Assembly: GCA_024640585.1 (NCBI GenBank)
Contig: JAHEEQ010000054.1
Span: 1 to 30,093 of the forward strand
DNA length: 30,093 bases
Source of the DNA: Micrococcales bacterium
Lineage (GTDB): Bacteria; Actinomycetota; Actinomycetes; S36-B12; UBA5976
Reading direction: 5' to 3'
A program made the position numbers and the translations under genes. This document shows, in pieces, positions 9,473 through 17,931 of the stretch (positions are counted from its first letter, which is position 1; the number at the start of each line of letters is the position of its first letter). Below the pieces are notes generated by a model that was given only the letters and a program-made list of their open reading frames with translations, was not told the origin of the DNA and searched no databases.

Positions 9473-10540
9473 TTGAGTCAACTTGTTCCTAACATTCAGC
9501 GCGTCCTTAAGCGAATTGACCGTGACCTCTCTGGCCCAATAGTTGGGTTCTCGGAACAATTTCTGTATGGCCACCGCGAGATTCTGATTGATTACGCAGG
9601 GCTTGAACCCAATTGCATGATTAAAGGATCAATTGAGCATGGTTGGGCACTTGATTCAGGAAGAGGTATCCGTAAGTTAACAGGTGGTCGATATTTGTAT
9701 TTGAGTTGGTCTGCAGCGAGAGTTGCTCGTTCAGGCGTAAATGAGAATACTACTGTTGCGGTTGGTGCACCATTCATTTATGCGTATGACAGAGTGCAAG
9801 CGCAGATAAAAGAGTTTTTTCAAGAAAATGCTCTAGACGGATCCAAAGTTCTTTTCTTTCCAGTACATGGGAATGAATTTAGCCAGCAGAATCCAGAGAG
9901 CCAAATTGCCCTGTTCAAGGAGAAATACGATCCAAAGAACGCAACCGCATGCCTTTATTGGGTCGAATACATTAATCCGGTTGTTTACAATTTATACAAA
10001 GAGGCAGGATTCAATATCGTTTGCTCTGGTTTTAGCGGGCAAATGGAGCATACTGGACTTGGATACAGCGCCCGCAGGCTCGCGGGATCTCCTATCGGAG
10101 GCCGTCCTAATTTCATTTTGAATACCATTGCGATGCTTGCCTCTCACTCGAAGATTGTTTTCGGTGGGCTTGGTACAGGACTATTTTATGCTGCATATAT
10201 GCGCAAAGATATTGAAATGCTACACAAGTATCTCACTACAACTTTCTTAGACATGGACTCTGAATACGGTACTTCATTTGAGGCTCACCCTCTTGAAGCG
10301 AGGTATGTTCAATTTGTAGCTGATTACATGGGCTGCAAGTTTGAAGACATTGATTATAATTCGAGAAAATTCCATGAATTGGCGGATCAAGAGCTTGGTG
10401 CCTCAAGTAAAATGACACAAGAGGAACTGAAAGGCATCCTGCTTAAATTCATTGATAAATCAGCAAATGTTCAAGCTCTTGAAGTTTATAAATCAAATTC
10501 GAAAAATTTCAAGCAACTACTCAACAATTACTATAGTTAA
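9473..10540 (+). CDS. Unrecognised glycan-locus protein, possibly GT-B-like
   Basis: A 355-residue soluble protein that I do not recognise as a named family. The N-terminal half has FLYGHREILIDYAG at 30-43, then IKGSIEHGW and later AVGAPFIYAYD. The middle carries VLFFPVHGNEFS, and the C-terminal part has FGGLGTGLFYAAYMRK. The pattern of a beta-strand followed by HGW, then GAPF, then a late G-x-G-T-small stretch resembles GT-B glycosyltransferases or capsule proteins, but I see no signature that proves it. No signal peptide or membrane segment is evident. It starts with TTG behind a GGAG and follows the transaminase gene by 42 bp. Being next to the pseudaminic acid genes, it could be the nonulosonate transferase, which is inference only. 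Confidence 0.6.
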   Translation: MSQLVPNIQRVLKRIDRDLSGPIVGFSEQFLYGHREILIDYAGLEPNCMIKGSIEHGWALDSGRGIRKLTGGRYLYLSWSAARVARSGVNENTTVAVGAPFIYAYDRVQAQIKEFFQENALDGSKVLFFPVHGNEFSQQNPESQIALFKEKYDPKNATACLYWVEYINPVVYNLYKEAGFNIVCSGFSGQMEHTGLGYSARRLAGSPIGGRPNFILNTIAMLASHSKIVFGGLGTGLFYAAYMRKDIEMLHKYLTTTFLDMDSEYGTSFEAHPLEARYVQFVADYMGCKFEDIDYNSRKFHELADQELGASSKMTQEELKGILLKFIDKSANVQALEVYKSNSKNFKQLLNNYYS

Positions 10541-10576
10541 TTCCTCAAGTTGTTAGAATCAACCAGCAGATAATAT

Positions 10577-10580
10577 GGAG
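10577..10580 (+). promoter_or_regulatory. Shine-Dalgarno of the methyltransferase gene
   Basis: GGAG is followed by 5 nt and the ATG at 10586. An AT-rich GATAAT at 10569-10574 just upstream could be a -10 giving a very short leader. Confidence 0.5.
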
Positions 10581-10585
10581 ATTTC

Positions 10586-11512
10586 ATGACCCAGAGAAAT
10601 GAATGTTGTCCCGCCTGTAACGCCCAGCATCACGGAAAAAGCTCTGCGGCAATCGTCTCCCCATGGGTCTTGGAATTGGCCGGGAAGGTAGGTCAGGTTT
10701 GTCCTAAGTACAGAGTATGCGCTTCTTGTAATTCAGCTTGGTTTGATATTTCATACACAACAGAAATTTTGGAAAGCCTTTATAAGGGATATCGCGGTCT
10801 CGAATATTTCACCATTAGAAACAGTTGGGAGCCTACATACACGAAAGAATTGAATTCAAATTTGAATCATGGCGAAAAATGGCTAGAAGGTCGAACACGT
10901 CAAATTCTAAACGCCTTAGAGGTAGCGGGTTTTGACCCATCGAAAATGGAGAGCGTCCTGGATTTTGGAGGAGGACATGGTGGCGTAATGCCCAAGTTCT
11001 CATCCAGGTACCTACTTGAGGCGAACGAGGCAGTGGTCCCAGAGCCAGGCGTTCAATTGATTCGAACAATAGATGATGCCAAGAGCTTGGATATCGATTT
11101 AGTGATGTGTTGCGGCGTCCTAGAACACTTGAATAATCCTACGGAACTAGTGAAGACTATAATGGAGCTGAAATCTAAAACCTATATTTTCGAAGTTCCA
11201 ACAGGCACTCCGTTAATCAGATCAGGTGCAGCAAGCAGCACAACTATGCTCAAACTGGTTGCATCAAATAGACATCTTTGGCAAATGGTTCAGCGTGCAG
11301 AAAGACGAGTCGGTAGAAAGTGGCGAAAGTGGTTCCCGCTCAGGTGCTCTGAGCATTTACAGTTCTTTTCAAGCGAGGGGCTTCGAATACTTCTAGAAAA
11401 TTGCGGACTCGAGGTTTTAAGTATTAGTGAAACCAAACCCAATGAGGCTTTATCGGATGAAAAGAATTTAGGTTTCGAGGTTGGACTAATCGCAGTTTGC
11501 CAGAAAAATTAA
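10586..11512 (+). CDS. SAM-dependent methyltransferase with N-terminal cysteine cluster
   Basis: A 308-residue class I methyltransferase. The first 50 residues hold cysteines 7, 8 and 11 and then 45 and 48 (CPAC and CASC), a probable zinc-binding knuckle as in C-methyltransferases and related sugar-modifying enzymes. The SAM-binding motif I is VLDFGGGHGG at 124-133. VMCCGVLEHLNNP at about 173-185 is the post-II segment, and EHLQFFSSEGL comes near the C-terminus. It has its own Shine-Dalgarno, follows the unrecognised gene by 45 bp, and its stop overlaps the end of the converging ThDP enzyme by 4 bp. A role in O- or C-methylation of a glycan residue is inferred. Whether it acts on nucleotide sugar or finished glycan cannot be told. 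Confidence 0.85.
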   Translation: MTQRNECCPACNAQHHGKSSAAIVSPWVLELAGKVGQVCPKYRVCASCNSAWFDISYTTEILESLYKGYRGLEYFTIRNSWEPTYTKELNSNLNHGEKWLEGRTRQILNALEVAGFDPSKMESVLDFGGGHGGVMPKFSSRYLLEANEAVVPEPGVQLIRTIDDAKSLDIDLVMCCGVLEHLNNPTELVKTIMELKSKTYIFEVPTGTPLIRSGAASSTTMLKLVASNRHLWQMVQRAERRVGRKWRKWFPLRCSEHLQFFSSEGLRILLENCGLEVLSISETKPNEALSDEKNLGFEVGLIAVCQKN

Positions 11513-13269
11513 ATTCCTGGTGAGAGCTCGTTCATAGGAGGGGTTTCCATGAGTCCATCTCTATTCGGTTTTGAAATCAGTCGAGGGAGGGCATCCTCTG
11601 ACGCTGAGACCTTAACAACTAATAGAGACGAGCTCGTCTGATCCGACAACCACTCTATTGCGGTTGCTATCTCATCGTCATTTTGAATGGTTCTAGTTAC
11701 AAAACCGATAGATTTTGCGATGTTTTCAATCCCTGGAAGTCCCAGTTCCGTCTCTTGACTATTTCCATGCGCGAACTGCTTAAGCCGGCCCTGAGAGAGA
11801 GAAATTGATTTATAGCCAGAAGAGTCCATCACTATAATTTTAAAGACTGACTTCATGCTCTTCATGGTGACCAAATCCTGAAGATTCATCGCAAATGAAC
11901 CATCAGACTCAATACAAATGACCTCCCCATTTCCTGTCTTTACGGAAATACCAACCGCCGCTGGCAGGGCAAAACCCATGCTTCCAATTCCACAGCTATT
12001 GATTATTCTTTGTCCTGCTTGAACTTCCCATGATTGGAGGAGCATCTCCATGCAAGTTCCCGAACTGCCAGTCACAATATTTTTCTCTTTGAAATAGTTG
12101 GAAACGTGCGATATCAGCTGGTACGAACTGATTCCATCTTCGAAAACTTGAGGAATGGCTTTAGGTTTTGGGTATGACTTACGCCAGTTGCCAATCTGCT
12201 CCCACCAATGGGTAAGGTCTAATTCAAGATCAACTGACGCTAAGTCTTTAAGAACTTGGTTTACCCCTTTAATATCTAGGCAATAGTTCTCCCAATTACT
12301 ATTTTCAGGTATCCGAGCAAATTCTTCTTCGTCGACATCAATCCTTATAACCTTGGCATTAGCTGCGAAACTGCCTGGGTTGTAGCCCACCTGTCCTAAA
12401 TCTAGTCGAGCGCCAAAGACGAGCAAGAAGTCCGTTTCGACATTAATGTAATTTGGAAGCCACGTGCTTGGAATTGACCCAGGCCGCCCACAATACAGTT
12501 CGTCATTTTCTTCAATAAGATCCATTCCGGGCCAAGTCGTAAGAATTGGAATCCTAAATTTCTGGGCAAATTCTTTGATTGCACGCACTTCACTACGTGC
12601 GCCAGCACCAATCAAAATGGCGGGTTTGTTCGACGACTTCAAACTATCAAGTACTTCTCTGAACAGATTATCGTTGCTGAGATTCGGATTGGGAGTTTCA
12701 CAAAGTCCAAGCGTCTTATTAGCGCTCGGGCCACGTTGAATATCTTGCGGAATACTCAGCCAAACAGGGCCTGGCCGTCCACCAGTGGAATTAGAAAGAA
12801 GGAAGGTTGCTAATTCTTTTGAGTCAGATGGCATATCTAATTCGAGAAAAATCTTTACAATTGACTTCACTAAGAGATCCGTCCTTAGGTGCTGATTACC
12901 AATCTGGCGCGAATTGGTCGTACTCGCAAGGGCAACATCACCCGATCTAGCCTGACCCGAAATAACGACCATGGGTGCAGAGTTTGTCCAGGCTGCGGCA
13001 ACAGGTGTTAGGGCGTTCGTAACACCAGGACCAGAAGTAACAATTAGCAACGCCGGTTTACCATCAAAATATCCATAAGCCTCTGCCGCAACTCCCGCTG
13101 ATTGCTCGGTAAGCATGTAATGCATTCGAATTCGGCCTTGTTCTGCGAGAGCCGAAGTGAATGGCGCTATGGCGCCGCCTGTAACGAGAAAAGCATCCTC
13201 GATGCCGATTTCAGCTAACTCGAAAGCCAGTTCTTCAGAAAAGCTCTTAAAAGGCACTTTTTCACTCAT
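11509..13269 (-). CDS. Thiamine-diphosphate enzyme, acetolactate-synthase-like
   Basis: A 586-residue ThDP enzyme with the three usual domains. The N-terminal domain holds the cofactor-activating glutamate at 55 (MLTEQSAGVAAEAYG), followed by LIVTSGPGVTNALTPVA. The central domain begins near 215 (KPAILIGAGARS). The C-terminal domain has CGIGSMGFALPAAVG and the ThDP motif ESDGSFAMN at 454-462. Two departures are notable: SDG instead of GDG, and MDSSGYKS where the paired asparagines usually sit. Such enzymes in glycan loci can transfer a two-carbon unit from pyruvate to a keto sugar, as YerE does for yersiniose. Here rfbF, rfbG and rfbH nearby make that reaction conceivable. Simple acetolactate synthesis is less likely in this setting. 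The start is ATG at 13269 with a leaderless-type promoter. Confidence 0.85.
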   Translation of the reverse strand: MSEKVPFKSFSEELAFELAEIGIEDAFLVTGGAIAPFTSALAEQGRIRMHYMLTEQSAGVAAEAYGYFDGKPALLIVTSGPGVTNALTPVAAAWTNSAPMVVISGQARSGDVALASTTNSRQIGNQHLRTDLLVKSIVKIFLELDMPSDSKELATFLLSNSTGGRPGPVWLSIPQDIQRGPSANKTLGLCETPNPNLSNDNLFREVLDSLKSSNKPAILIGAGARSEVRAIKEFAQKFRIPILTTWPGMDLIEENDELYCGRPGSIPSTWLPNYINVETDFLLVFGARLDLGQVGYNPGSFAANAKVIRIDVDEEEFARIPENSNWENYCLDIKGVNQVLKDLASVDLELDLTHWWEQIGNWRKSYPKPKAIPQVFEDGISSYQLISHVSNYFKEKNIVTGSSGTCMEMLLQSWEVQAGQRIINSCGIGSMGFALPAAVGISVKTGNGEVICIESDGSFAMNLQDLVTMKSMKSVFKIIVMDSSGYKSISLSQGRLKQFAHGNSQETELGLPGIENIAKSIGFVTRTIQNDDEIATAIEWLSDQTSSSLLVVKVSASEDALPRLISKPNRDGLMETPPMNELSPGI

Positions 13270-13275
13270 ATTATG

Positions 13276-13281
13276 AGTTTA
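13276..13281 (-). promoter_or_regulatory. -10 element of the ThDP enzyme gene, predicted leaderless
   Basis: Minus-strand TAAACT is followed by exactly 6 nt and the ATG at 13269, with no Shine-Dalgarno between. The 90-bp gap to the divergent synthase gene must also hold that gene's promoter; CATAAT at 13315-13320 is a weak candidate. Confidence 0.55.
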
Positions 13282-13359
13282 CTTCAAGCCGAGAAGGAAA
13301 ATCGGCTTATCTGTCATAATTACCCGTACGTCTCCGCCGCTGAATGATTGTGAGTTAAA

Positions 13360-15192
13360 TTGACAAGGACTGTGATTGCCGAAATTGGCATCAATCATGA
13401 CGGAGATATGGATAAAGCCCAGCGGCTAATCCAGCAATCAAAGGATGCTGGATGCAAAGGCATCAAGTTTCAATACAGAAACCTAAAAACAGCCTATGCA
13501 TCAAATGCCAACGAAATTGGCGACGAAATAATTCTCACTCAGATTAAGCGGACTTATTTAGACGCTCGACAAATCCTTGAGCTTCGTGATTTTGCACGAT
13601 CAATCGGCATCGAAGCAGGGATATCTTTTTTCACCACAGACGATTTAAAGGACTTCCAAGAACTTGCAACAGATTTTGATTTTTTTAAGATTCCATCTGC
13701 TGAACTAATGAACTTGGAACTCATCACACAATTGCTGGAGACGAATAAGCATGTGTATATTTCAGTTGGAATGCACGATGAAGAAGAAATCGATTACACG
13801 TTTAATGCAATCTCAAAATTTGACAACTGGACACCACTCCATTGCATTTCAAACTATCCTGTTGCCGATCACAATACATCGCTAGGTTATATAAAGTATC
13901 TTAGAGAAAAATGGAATAGGGAAGTTGGCTACTCCTCCCATGATGAAAATTGGGAAAATAACCTCATTGCCCTTTCCTTTGGCGCAACGATAATCGAACG
14001 CCACATTACGGAAGAAAAGCAAGCTGAAGGGCTGGATCATTCAAGCAGTTCGGATTATGAAGAATTCGTAAAGCTATGTCACTACACAAAAGAATTCGAT
14101 GCAATCGCGGCGGGCAATAAACCGAGAGTTCCCAATCAGGGAGAACTACTAAACAAACAGAATTTAGGTCGAAGTTTTTATGCAGTGAGAAACCTAAAGG
14201 TTGGAGAACCTTTAGATATGGCAGATTTCGAATACCGAAATCCGCAAACTGGAATTGGAATTTCAGATATAAATCAATATTTGAAAAAGAATCTTGTAAT
14301 GTCATTACAAGAAGGTGAAGTTTTAACCCACCAACATCTAAATGACAATCAAACGCAAGTGCAAAATGAAGCCTTTTTAATCTCTAAAAAGAACCTAATC
14401 TCAATACCCGTTCGTCTCGCTGATTACAATGCGATTCGCGAAACTCTCCCCGTAGGCGCGTATGAATTTCACCTGTCCTATAAAGAGGTAGCATCCGATT
14501 TGCTCTCATACGCATTTGATTCAGGCGATCGATTTAGTGTTCATCTACCGGACTACATTGACTCGACGACATTAATCGATCCTTTCTCCTCAGATGAACG
14601 TATAAGAAATTCAAGTAGGGAATGCATTAGTAGGATCATAGATTTTTCAGAAAAATTGGCTGCAACGACAGGATATCCGGTGCCAATCGTGGCCAGCCTT
14701 GCCGGAATAGGTATCTCTCGCGAAGTTTTTTACCCTCAAGTTAAACAACTTTTTGAAGAATATTACTCTGATAAAGCACCTCTGACTTTGCAATGGCTTC
14801 CACCCTATGCGTGGTATTTCGGTGGATCAATTAAATTAACAAATGTAAATGATTATGAAGACGTAGCATGGTTGAAGAAATTTAGGGTCCCAGTAACTCT
14901 CGATTCATCACACTTGTTATTGGGTAAAACCGCTTTTAACTTTGATGCAAAGGCGATAATTGAGGAACTACTGGAAAATATAGTCCATTGGCATATTTCT
15001 GATGCAGCGGGTCTTGATGGTGAAGGATTGCCAATCGGTGATGGTGGTAAAGACAACGAACAACTCATTTCTGAGATAATCAGTCGCAATGGATTGAAAG
15101 TAATTGAAGTTTGGCAGGGTCACTTTTACAACTACGAAGGATTCAAGGTCGCGATAAATAAAATTGCTGATTTGAAAGGTGAAGTCAAATGA
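13360..15192 (+). CDS. NeuB-like sialic-acid synthase fused to a sugar-isomerase-like TIM barrel
   Basis: A 610-residue three-part protein. Residues 1-265 form a NeuB-type barrel: VIAEIGINHDGD at 5-16, GIKFQYR, FFKIPSAEL at 108-116, ISVGM, LHCISNYP at 160-167, GYSSHD at 190-195 and ERHIT at 213-217, keeping the two metal histidines at 194 and 215. Residues 270-330 look like the SAF domain. Residues 345-605 resemble the AP-endonuclease-2/xylose-isomerase barrel, with LDSSH at 514-518, HISD at 545-548, GDGG at 560-563 and Glu583, the expected metal-ligand pattern. The start is TTG at 13360; GTG at 13372 is the alternative. It ends overlapping the next ATG by 4 bp. It should condense phosphoenolpyruvate with an aldose, possibly one made by its own isomerase half. 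The sugar is unknown. Confidence 0.88.
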   Translation: MTRTVIAEIGINHDGDMDKAQRLIQQSKDAGCKGIKFQYRNLKTAYASNANEIGDEIILTQIKRTYLDARQILELRDFARSIGIEAGISFFTTDDLKDFQELATDFDFFKIPSAELMNLELITQLLETNKHVYISVGMHDEEEIDYTFNAISKFDNWTPLHCISNYPVADHNTSLGYIKYLREKWNREVGYSSHDENWENNLIALSFGATIIERHITEEKQAEGLDHSSSSDYEEFVKLCHYTKEFDAIAAGNKPRVPNQGELLNKQNLGRSFYAVRNLKVGEPLDMADFEYRNPQTGIGISDINQYLKKNLVMSLQEGEVLTHQHLNDNQTQVQNEAFLISKKNLISIPVRLADYNAIRETLPVGAYEFHLSYKEVASDLLSYAFDSGDRFSVHLPDYIDSTTLIDPFSSDERIRNSSRECISRIIDFSEKLAATTGYPVPIVASLAGIGISREVFYPQVKQLFEEYYSDKAPLTLQWLPPYAWYFGGSIKLTNVNDYEDVAWLKKFRVPVTLDSSHLLLGKTAFNFDAKAIIEELLENIVHWHISDAAGLDGEGLPIGDGGKDNEQLISEIISRNGLKVIEVWQGHFYNYEGFKVAINKIADLKGEVK

Positions 15193-16223
15193 CCAGAGCT
15201 TTAATCATTGGGGTTACCGGGCAAGATGGAAGCCTGCTGGCAAAAAACTTGTTAGATCGCGGGATAGAAGTGCATGGAACATTCCGACGAGGTGCATCAG
15301 ACAAATTTTGGCGTATCAACGAACTTGGAATTAGGGATCGAATTAATTACCATATCTATAACGTCGGCAACGAATTGGCTTTTTCAGAGACAGTACGACA
15401 AGTACAACCTGACTTTGTATTTTCATTAGCGGGAGAAAGTTTCACAGCACTTTCATTTGAAGAGCCTAAACAATTTATGACTGTAAATATTGAATCAGCC
15501 GTGGAGCAGTTGGAAGCCATTAGAGCTCATGCTCCTCAAGCTAAGACGTTCTTTGCCGGCAGTTCAGAGGTGTTTGGTGAGCGATCAACAGACACTAAAT
15601 TAGATGAAACTTCCACCTTCCACCCAAAAACCCCTTACGGAGTTTCAAAACTTACCCAGTACTACCTGGTTCAACTTTATCGAGAAAAGTATGGTCTTCA
15701 TCTTTACAACGGCATACTTTTCCCCCATGAGAGTTCATTTCGAAGTGCAGAGTTTGTTACAAGAAAAATTGTCATAGGGCTAACTCATAGAAAATATGGC
15801 TCAGCTCAACCACTTCAACTGGGAGACCTGAGCATGAGGCGTGATTGGGGAAACGCAGTTGATTACGTCGACTGGATGTACCGGCTTCTTTCTGAAGGCT
15901 TGCCTGGTGAGTATGTTTTCGGGACAGGAAAAAACACGTCTGTAGAGGAATTTCTATTAACAGCTGCAGCTGCAATGGACGTCGAACTTGTGAAGCGTCC
16001 AACCAAGAATGAGGGCGTCTTTGAATATTTTGATTCAAAAGATGAAAAACTGTATGCAGTATCTGATGTTCACAAATTCGGCGCAAATCGTTTCAGTTAC
16101 GGTGCAGCAGACCCCACAAAATTACAGAAAGTATTAGGCTGCACGACGGACACAGATATTGCAGTTCTCGCCAAGCAGATGGTGAATCAAGAAGTATCTA
16201 GATTTATAGGATCAGCTAAGTAA
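15189..16223 (+). CDS. GDP-mannose 4,6-dehydratase family protein, intact
   Basis: A 344-residue extended [15 protein letters not shown] at 8-19 is the cofactor motif. VHGTFRRGASDKFWRI at 28-43 keeps the arginine-rich NADP loop that the broken gmd has lost. The active-site residues appear as SSE (125-127), with Ser in place of the usual Thr of TSE, and Tyr150 and Lys154 in YGVSK. HESSFRSAEFVTRK replaces the canonical [14 protein letters not shown], so the sugar-binding pocket differs from true Gmd. DWGNAVDYVDWMY is retained. The ATG overlaps the stop of the NeuB-TIM gene (ATGA), and the next gene starts directly after its stop. The likely substrate is a GDP-hexose, but a variant nucleotide sugar cannot be excluded. 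Confidence 0.86.
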   Translation: MTRALIIGVTGQDGSLLAKNLLDRGIEVHGTFRRGASDKFWRINELGIRDRINYHIYNVGNELAFSETVRQVQPDFVFSLAGESFTALSFEEPKQFMTVNIESAVEQLEAIRAHAPQAKTFFAGSSEVFGERSTDTKLDETSTFHPKTPYGVSKLTQYYLVQLYREKYGLHLYNGILFPHESSFRSAEFVTRKIVIGLTHRKYGSAQPLQLGDLSMRRDWGNAVDYVDWMYRLLSEGLPGEYVFGTGKNTSVEEFLLTAAAAMDVELVKRPTKNEGVFEYFDSKDEKLYAVSDVHKFGANRFSYGAADPTKLQKVLGCTTDTDIAVLAKQMVNQEVSRFIGSAK

Positions 16224-17237
16224 TTGAACAAGATGTTTTTAGGTCTTCCGGCGATTGACGTAAATCATGTTTATGATTCCTGCTCAGAAGTATGGCCAAA
16301 ACTAGAAAATTCGAAGATTTTAGTAATGGGCGGAACTGGTTTTATAGGCAGGTGGATTGTCGCGTCACTTGGGTTTGCCCAGCTTTTGGGGCATGCAATC
16401 GACATTACGGTAATGTCTAGAAATTCTAGAGCGTATTTCGAGGAATTTTCATCCGAGGGATTTAAAATAACGTGGCTCGATCATGATGTCTCAAGAAACG
16501 AAAATTTAGAAATTCAGAAGTTTGATTTCATAATAAATGGTGCAACGCCTTCCTCTGCCAAGACTGGAGCTGTTGATCCAAAATATGTTTACGAATCAAT
16601 TGTTCTCGGTAATTCATCCATTCTTGATTCCTCAAGAAACTTGAATTTTCGGTATCTATTCTTGAGTAGCGGAGCTGTCACACAACTTGAAAATTCTGAG
16701 CCTAATTTTGATCGAGAGCTATGCGAGTTTGAGCATTTAGAAAGTCTAAGTACTGCTTATGCTCACGGTAAGAGATTTGCTGAAATAGATATCACCAGCG
16801 CAATTAAATCGAAGAAACTAAACGCACAAGCGTTGCGCCTTTATGCCTTCGCTGGCCCAGGATTACCACTTGACCAGCATTTCGCAGCCGGTAATTTCAT
16901 GTTGAATTATCTAAAGAGCGAACCCATCGAAGTTAAAGGTAATCCGAACACGAAACGCTCGTATATGTATCCAGCGGATTTGGTCATGCACATAATTCGG
17001 TCGCTAACTTCAAATGAAACAGAGACCATGGAAATTGGCAGCACAGAAATTATTTCCATGAGCGAATTCGCGGCTCTAATCTCGGATGGCAACGCGGCCT
17101 CACAACCTACTGATGGCGATCTAGCGCAACCTATTTCATCTTACTTTCCGACTGCAGATAACCTGCTAAGCCAGACTATAAACCTTGATAGCGGCATTAT
17201 TAAATGGAAAGAGTGGCTCGCGTCCCTTAAAAATTAA
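16224..17237 (+). CDS. NAD-dependent epimerase/dehydratase family SDR
   Basis: A 337-residue extended SDR. VMGGTGFIGRW at 34-44 binds the cofactor. FIINGATPSSA at 102-112 and LFLSSGAV at 145-152 hold the strand-4 and serine motifs, and YAHGK at 179-183 is the Tyr-x3-Lys pair. The start is TTG at 16224, directly after the previous stop; an ATG at 16233 is also possible, and neither has a good ribosome-binding site. The fold matches proteins in polysaccharide loci that finish deoxysugar synthesis (abequose/paratose synthase type). The 3' end overlaps the converging rfbF-like gene by 11 bp. It could reduce or epimerise the product of the preceding dehydratase, or serve the CDP-dideoxyhexose branch. 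The substrate is not readable. Confidence 0.82.
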   Translation: MNKMFLGLPAIDVNHVYDSCSEVWPKLENSKILVMGGTGFIGRWIVASLGFAQLLGHAIDITVMSRNSRAYFEEFSSEGFKITWLDHDVSRNENLEIQKFDFIINGATPSSAKTGAVDPKYVYESIVLGNSSILDSSRNLNFRYLFLSSGAVTQLENSEPNFDRELCEFEHLESLSTAYAHGKRFAEIDITSAIKSKKLNAQALRLYAFAGPGLPLDQHFAAGNFMLNYLKSEPIEVKGNPNTKRSYMYPADLVMHIIRSLTSNETETMEIGSTEIISMSEFAALISDGNAASQPTDGDLAQPISSYFPTADNLLSQTINLDSGIIKWKEWLASLKN

Positions 17238-17931
17238 GCCATGGTATGACAGCAGATTTCGCTAGCTCTTCAAGCTCATTCTTTTCACGTAAAGTGTCCA
17301 TTGGCTGCCAGAAGCCATGATGATGAAAAGCCGTCAATTGTGACTTTTCAACGAGTCGAGGAAGTGGAAACTTCTCAAAGGGTTCCAAATCGCCATGGAT
17401 AAACTGCTTAACGGAGGGTTCGAGGACAAAAAAGCCACCGTTTATCCAGCCAGCATCAGTCTGATTTTTTTCGCCAAAATGGGTAACAAGACCATTTTCA
17501 CTCTCGAGCACACCAAATCTTGCGGGTGGGCGAACTGCGGTAACGGTCGCAATTTTTCCGTTATGTAGATGAATTTTCAACAATGACTGTAGATTGACGT
17601 TTCCAACTCCATCACCGTATGTTACAAAGACGCGTTCTTCGCCAATGAAATCCAAACACTGCTTGATGCGACCACCGGTTTGCGTTTCGAGCCCTGTATC
17701 AATCGCCACAACATTAAGTCCACGTCTTGAAGCATCTGCAGCCCAATCAAATATGACTTCTGACTTGTATCCTGCAGCAATCACAAAATCGTTAAATCCT
17801 TGTTCCCTAAATATATCCGTGACATGCTCAAGTATTGGTTTGCCATGAACTAGAACCATTGGTTTTGGTTTATCAGAAGTCTCTTCAGAGATCCGAGTGC
17901 CGAATCCGCCTGCGAGCAAAATCGTTTTCAT
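17227..17931 (-). CDS. rfbF: Glucose-1-phosphate cytidylyltransferase-like (RfbF)
   Basis: A 234-residue nucleotidyltransferase expected to make CDP-glucose from CTP and glucose-1-phosphate, the entry to CDP-3,6-dideoxyhexoses. LAGGFGTRISEET at 6-18 and KPKPMV at 21-26 are the nucleotide-binding loop. VTYGDGV, VRPPARFGVLE, AGWINGGFFV and FWQPMDTLREKN are near-diagnostic for RfbF. It is some 20 residues shorter than typical RfbF because the loop after GYKSEVI is reduced. The ATG at 17931 overlaps the stop of the upstream glycosyltransferase gene by 1 bp (TAATG). The partner genes rfbH and rfbG lie about 10 kb away on the other strand. Confidence 0.88.
   Translation of the reverse strand: MKTILLAGGFGTRISEETSDKPKPMVLVHGKPILEHVTDIFREQGFNDFVIAAGYKSEVIFDWAADASRRGLNVVAIDTGLETQTGGRIKQCLDFIGEERVFVTYGDGVGNVNLQSLLKIHLHNGKIATVTAVRPPARFGVLESENGLVTHFGEKNQTDAGWINGGFFVLEPSVKQFIHGDLEPFEKFPLPRLVEKSQLTAFHHHGFWQPMDTLREKNELEELAKSAVIPWLNF

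Noticed and set aside
13360..13365. TTGACA as a -35 box upstream of the NeuB-TIM gene
   Set aside because: No -10 hexamer stands about 17 nt downstream, and the site coincides with the likely TTG start codon.
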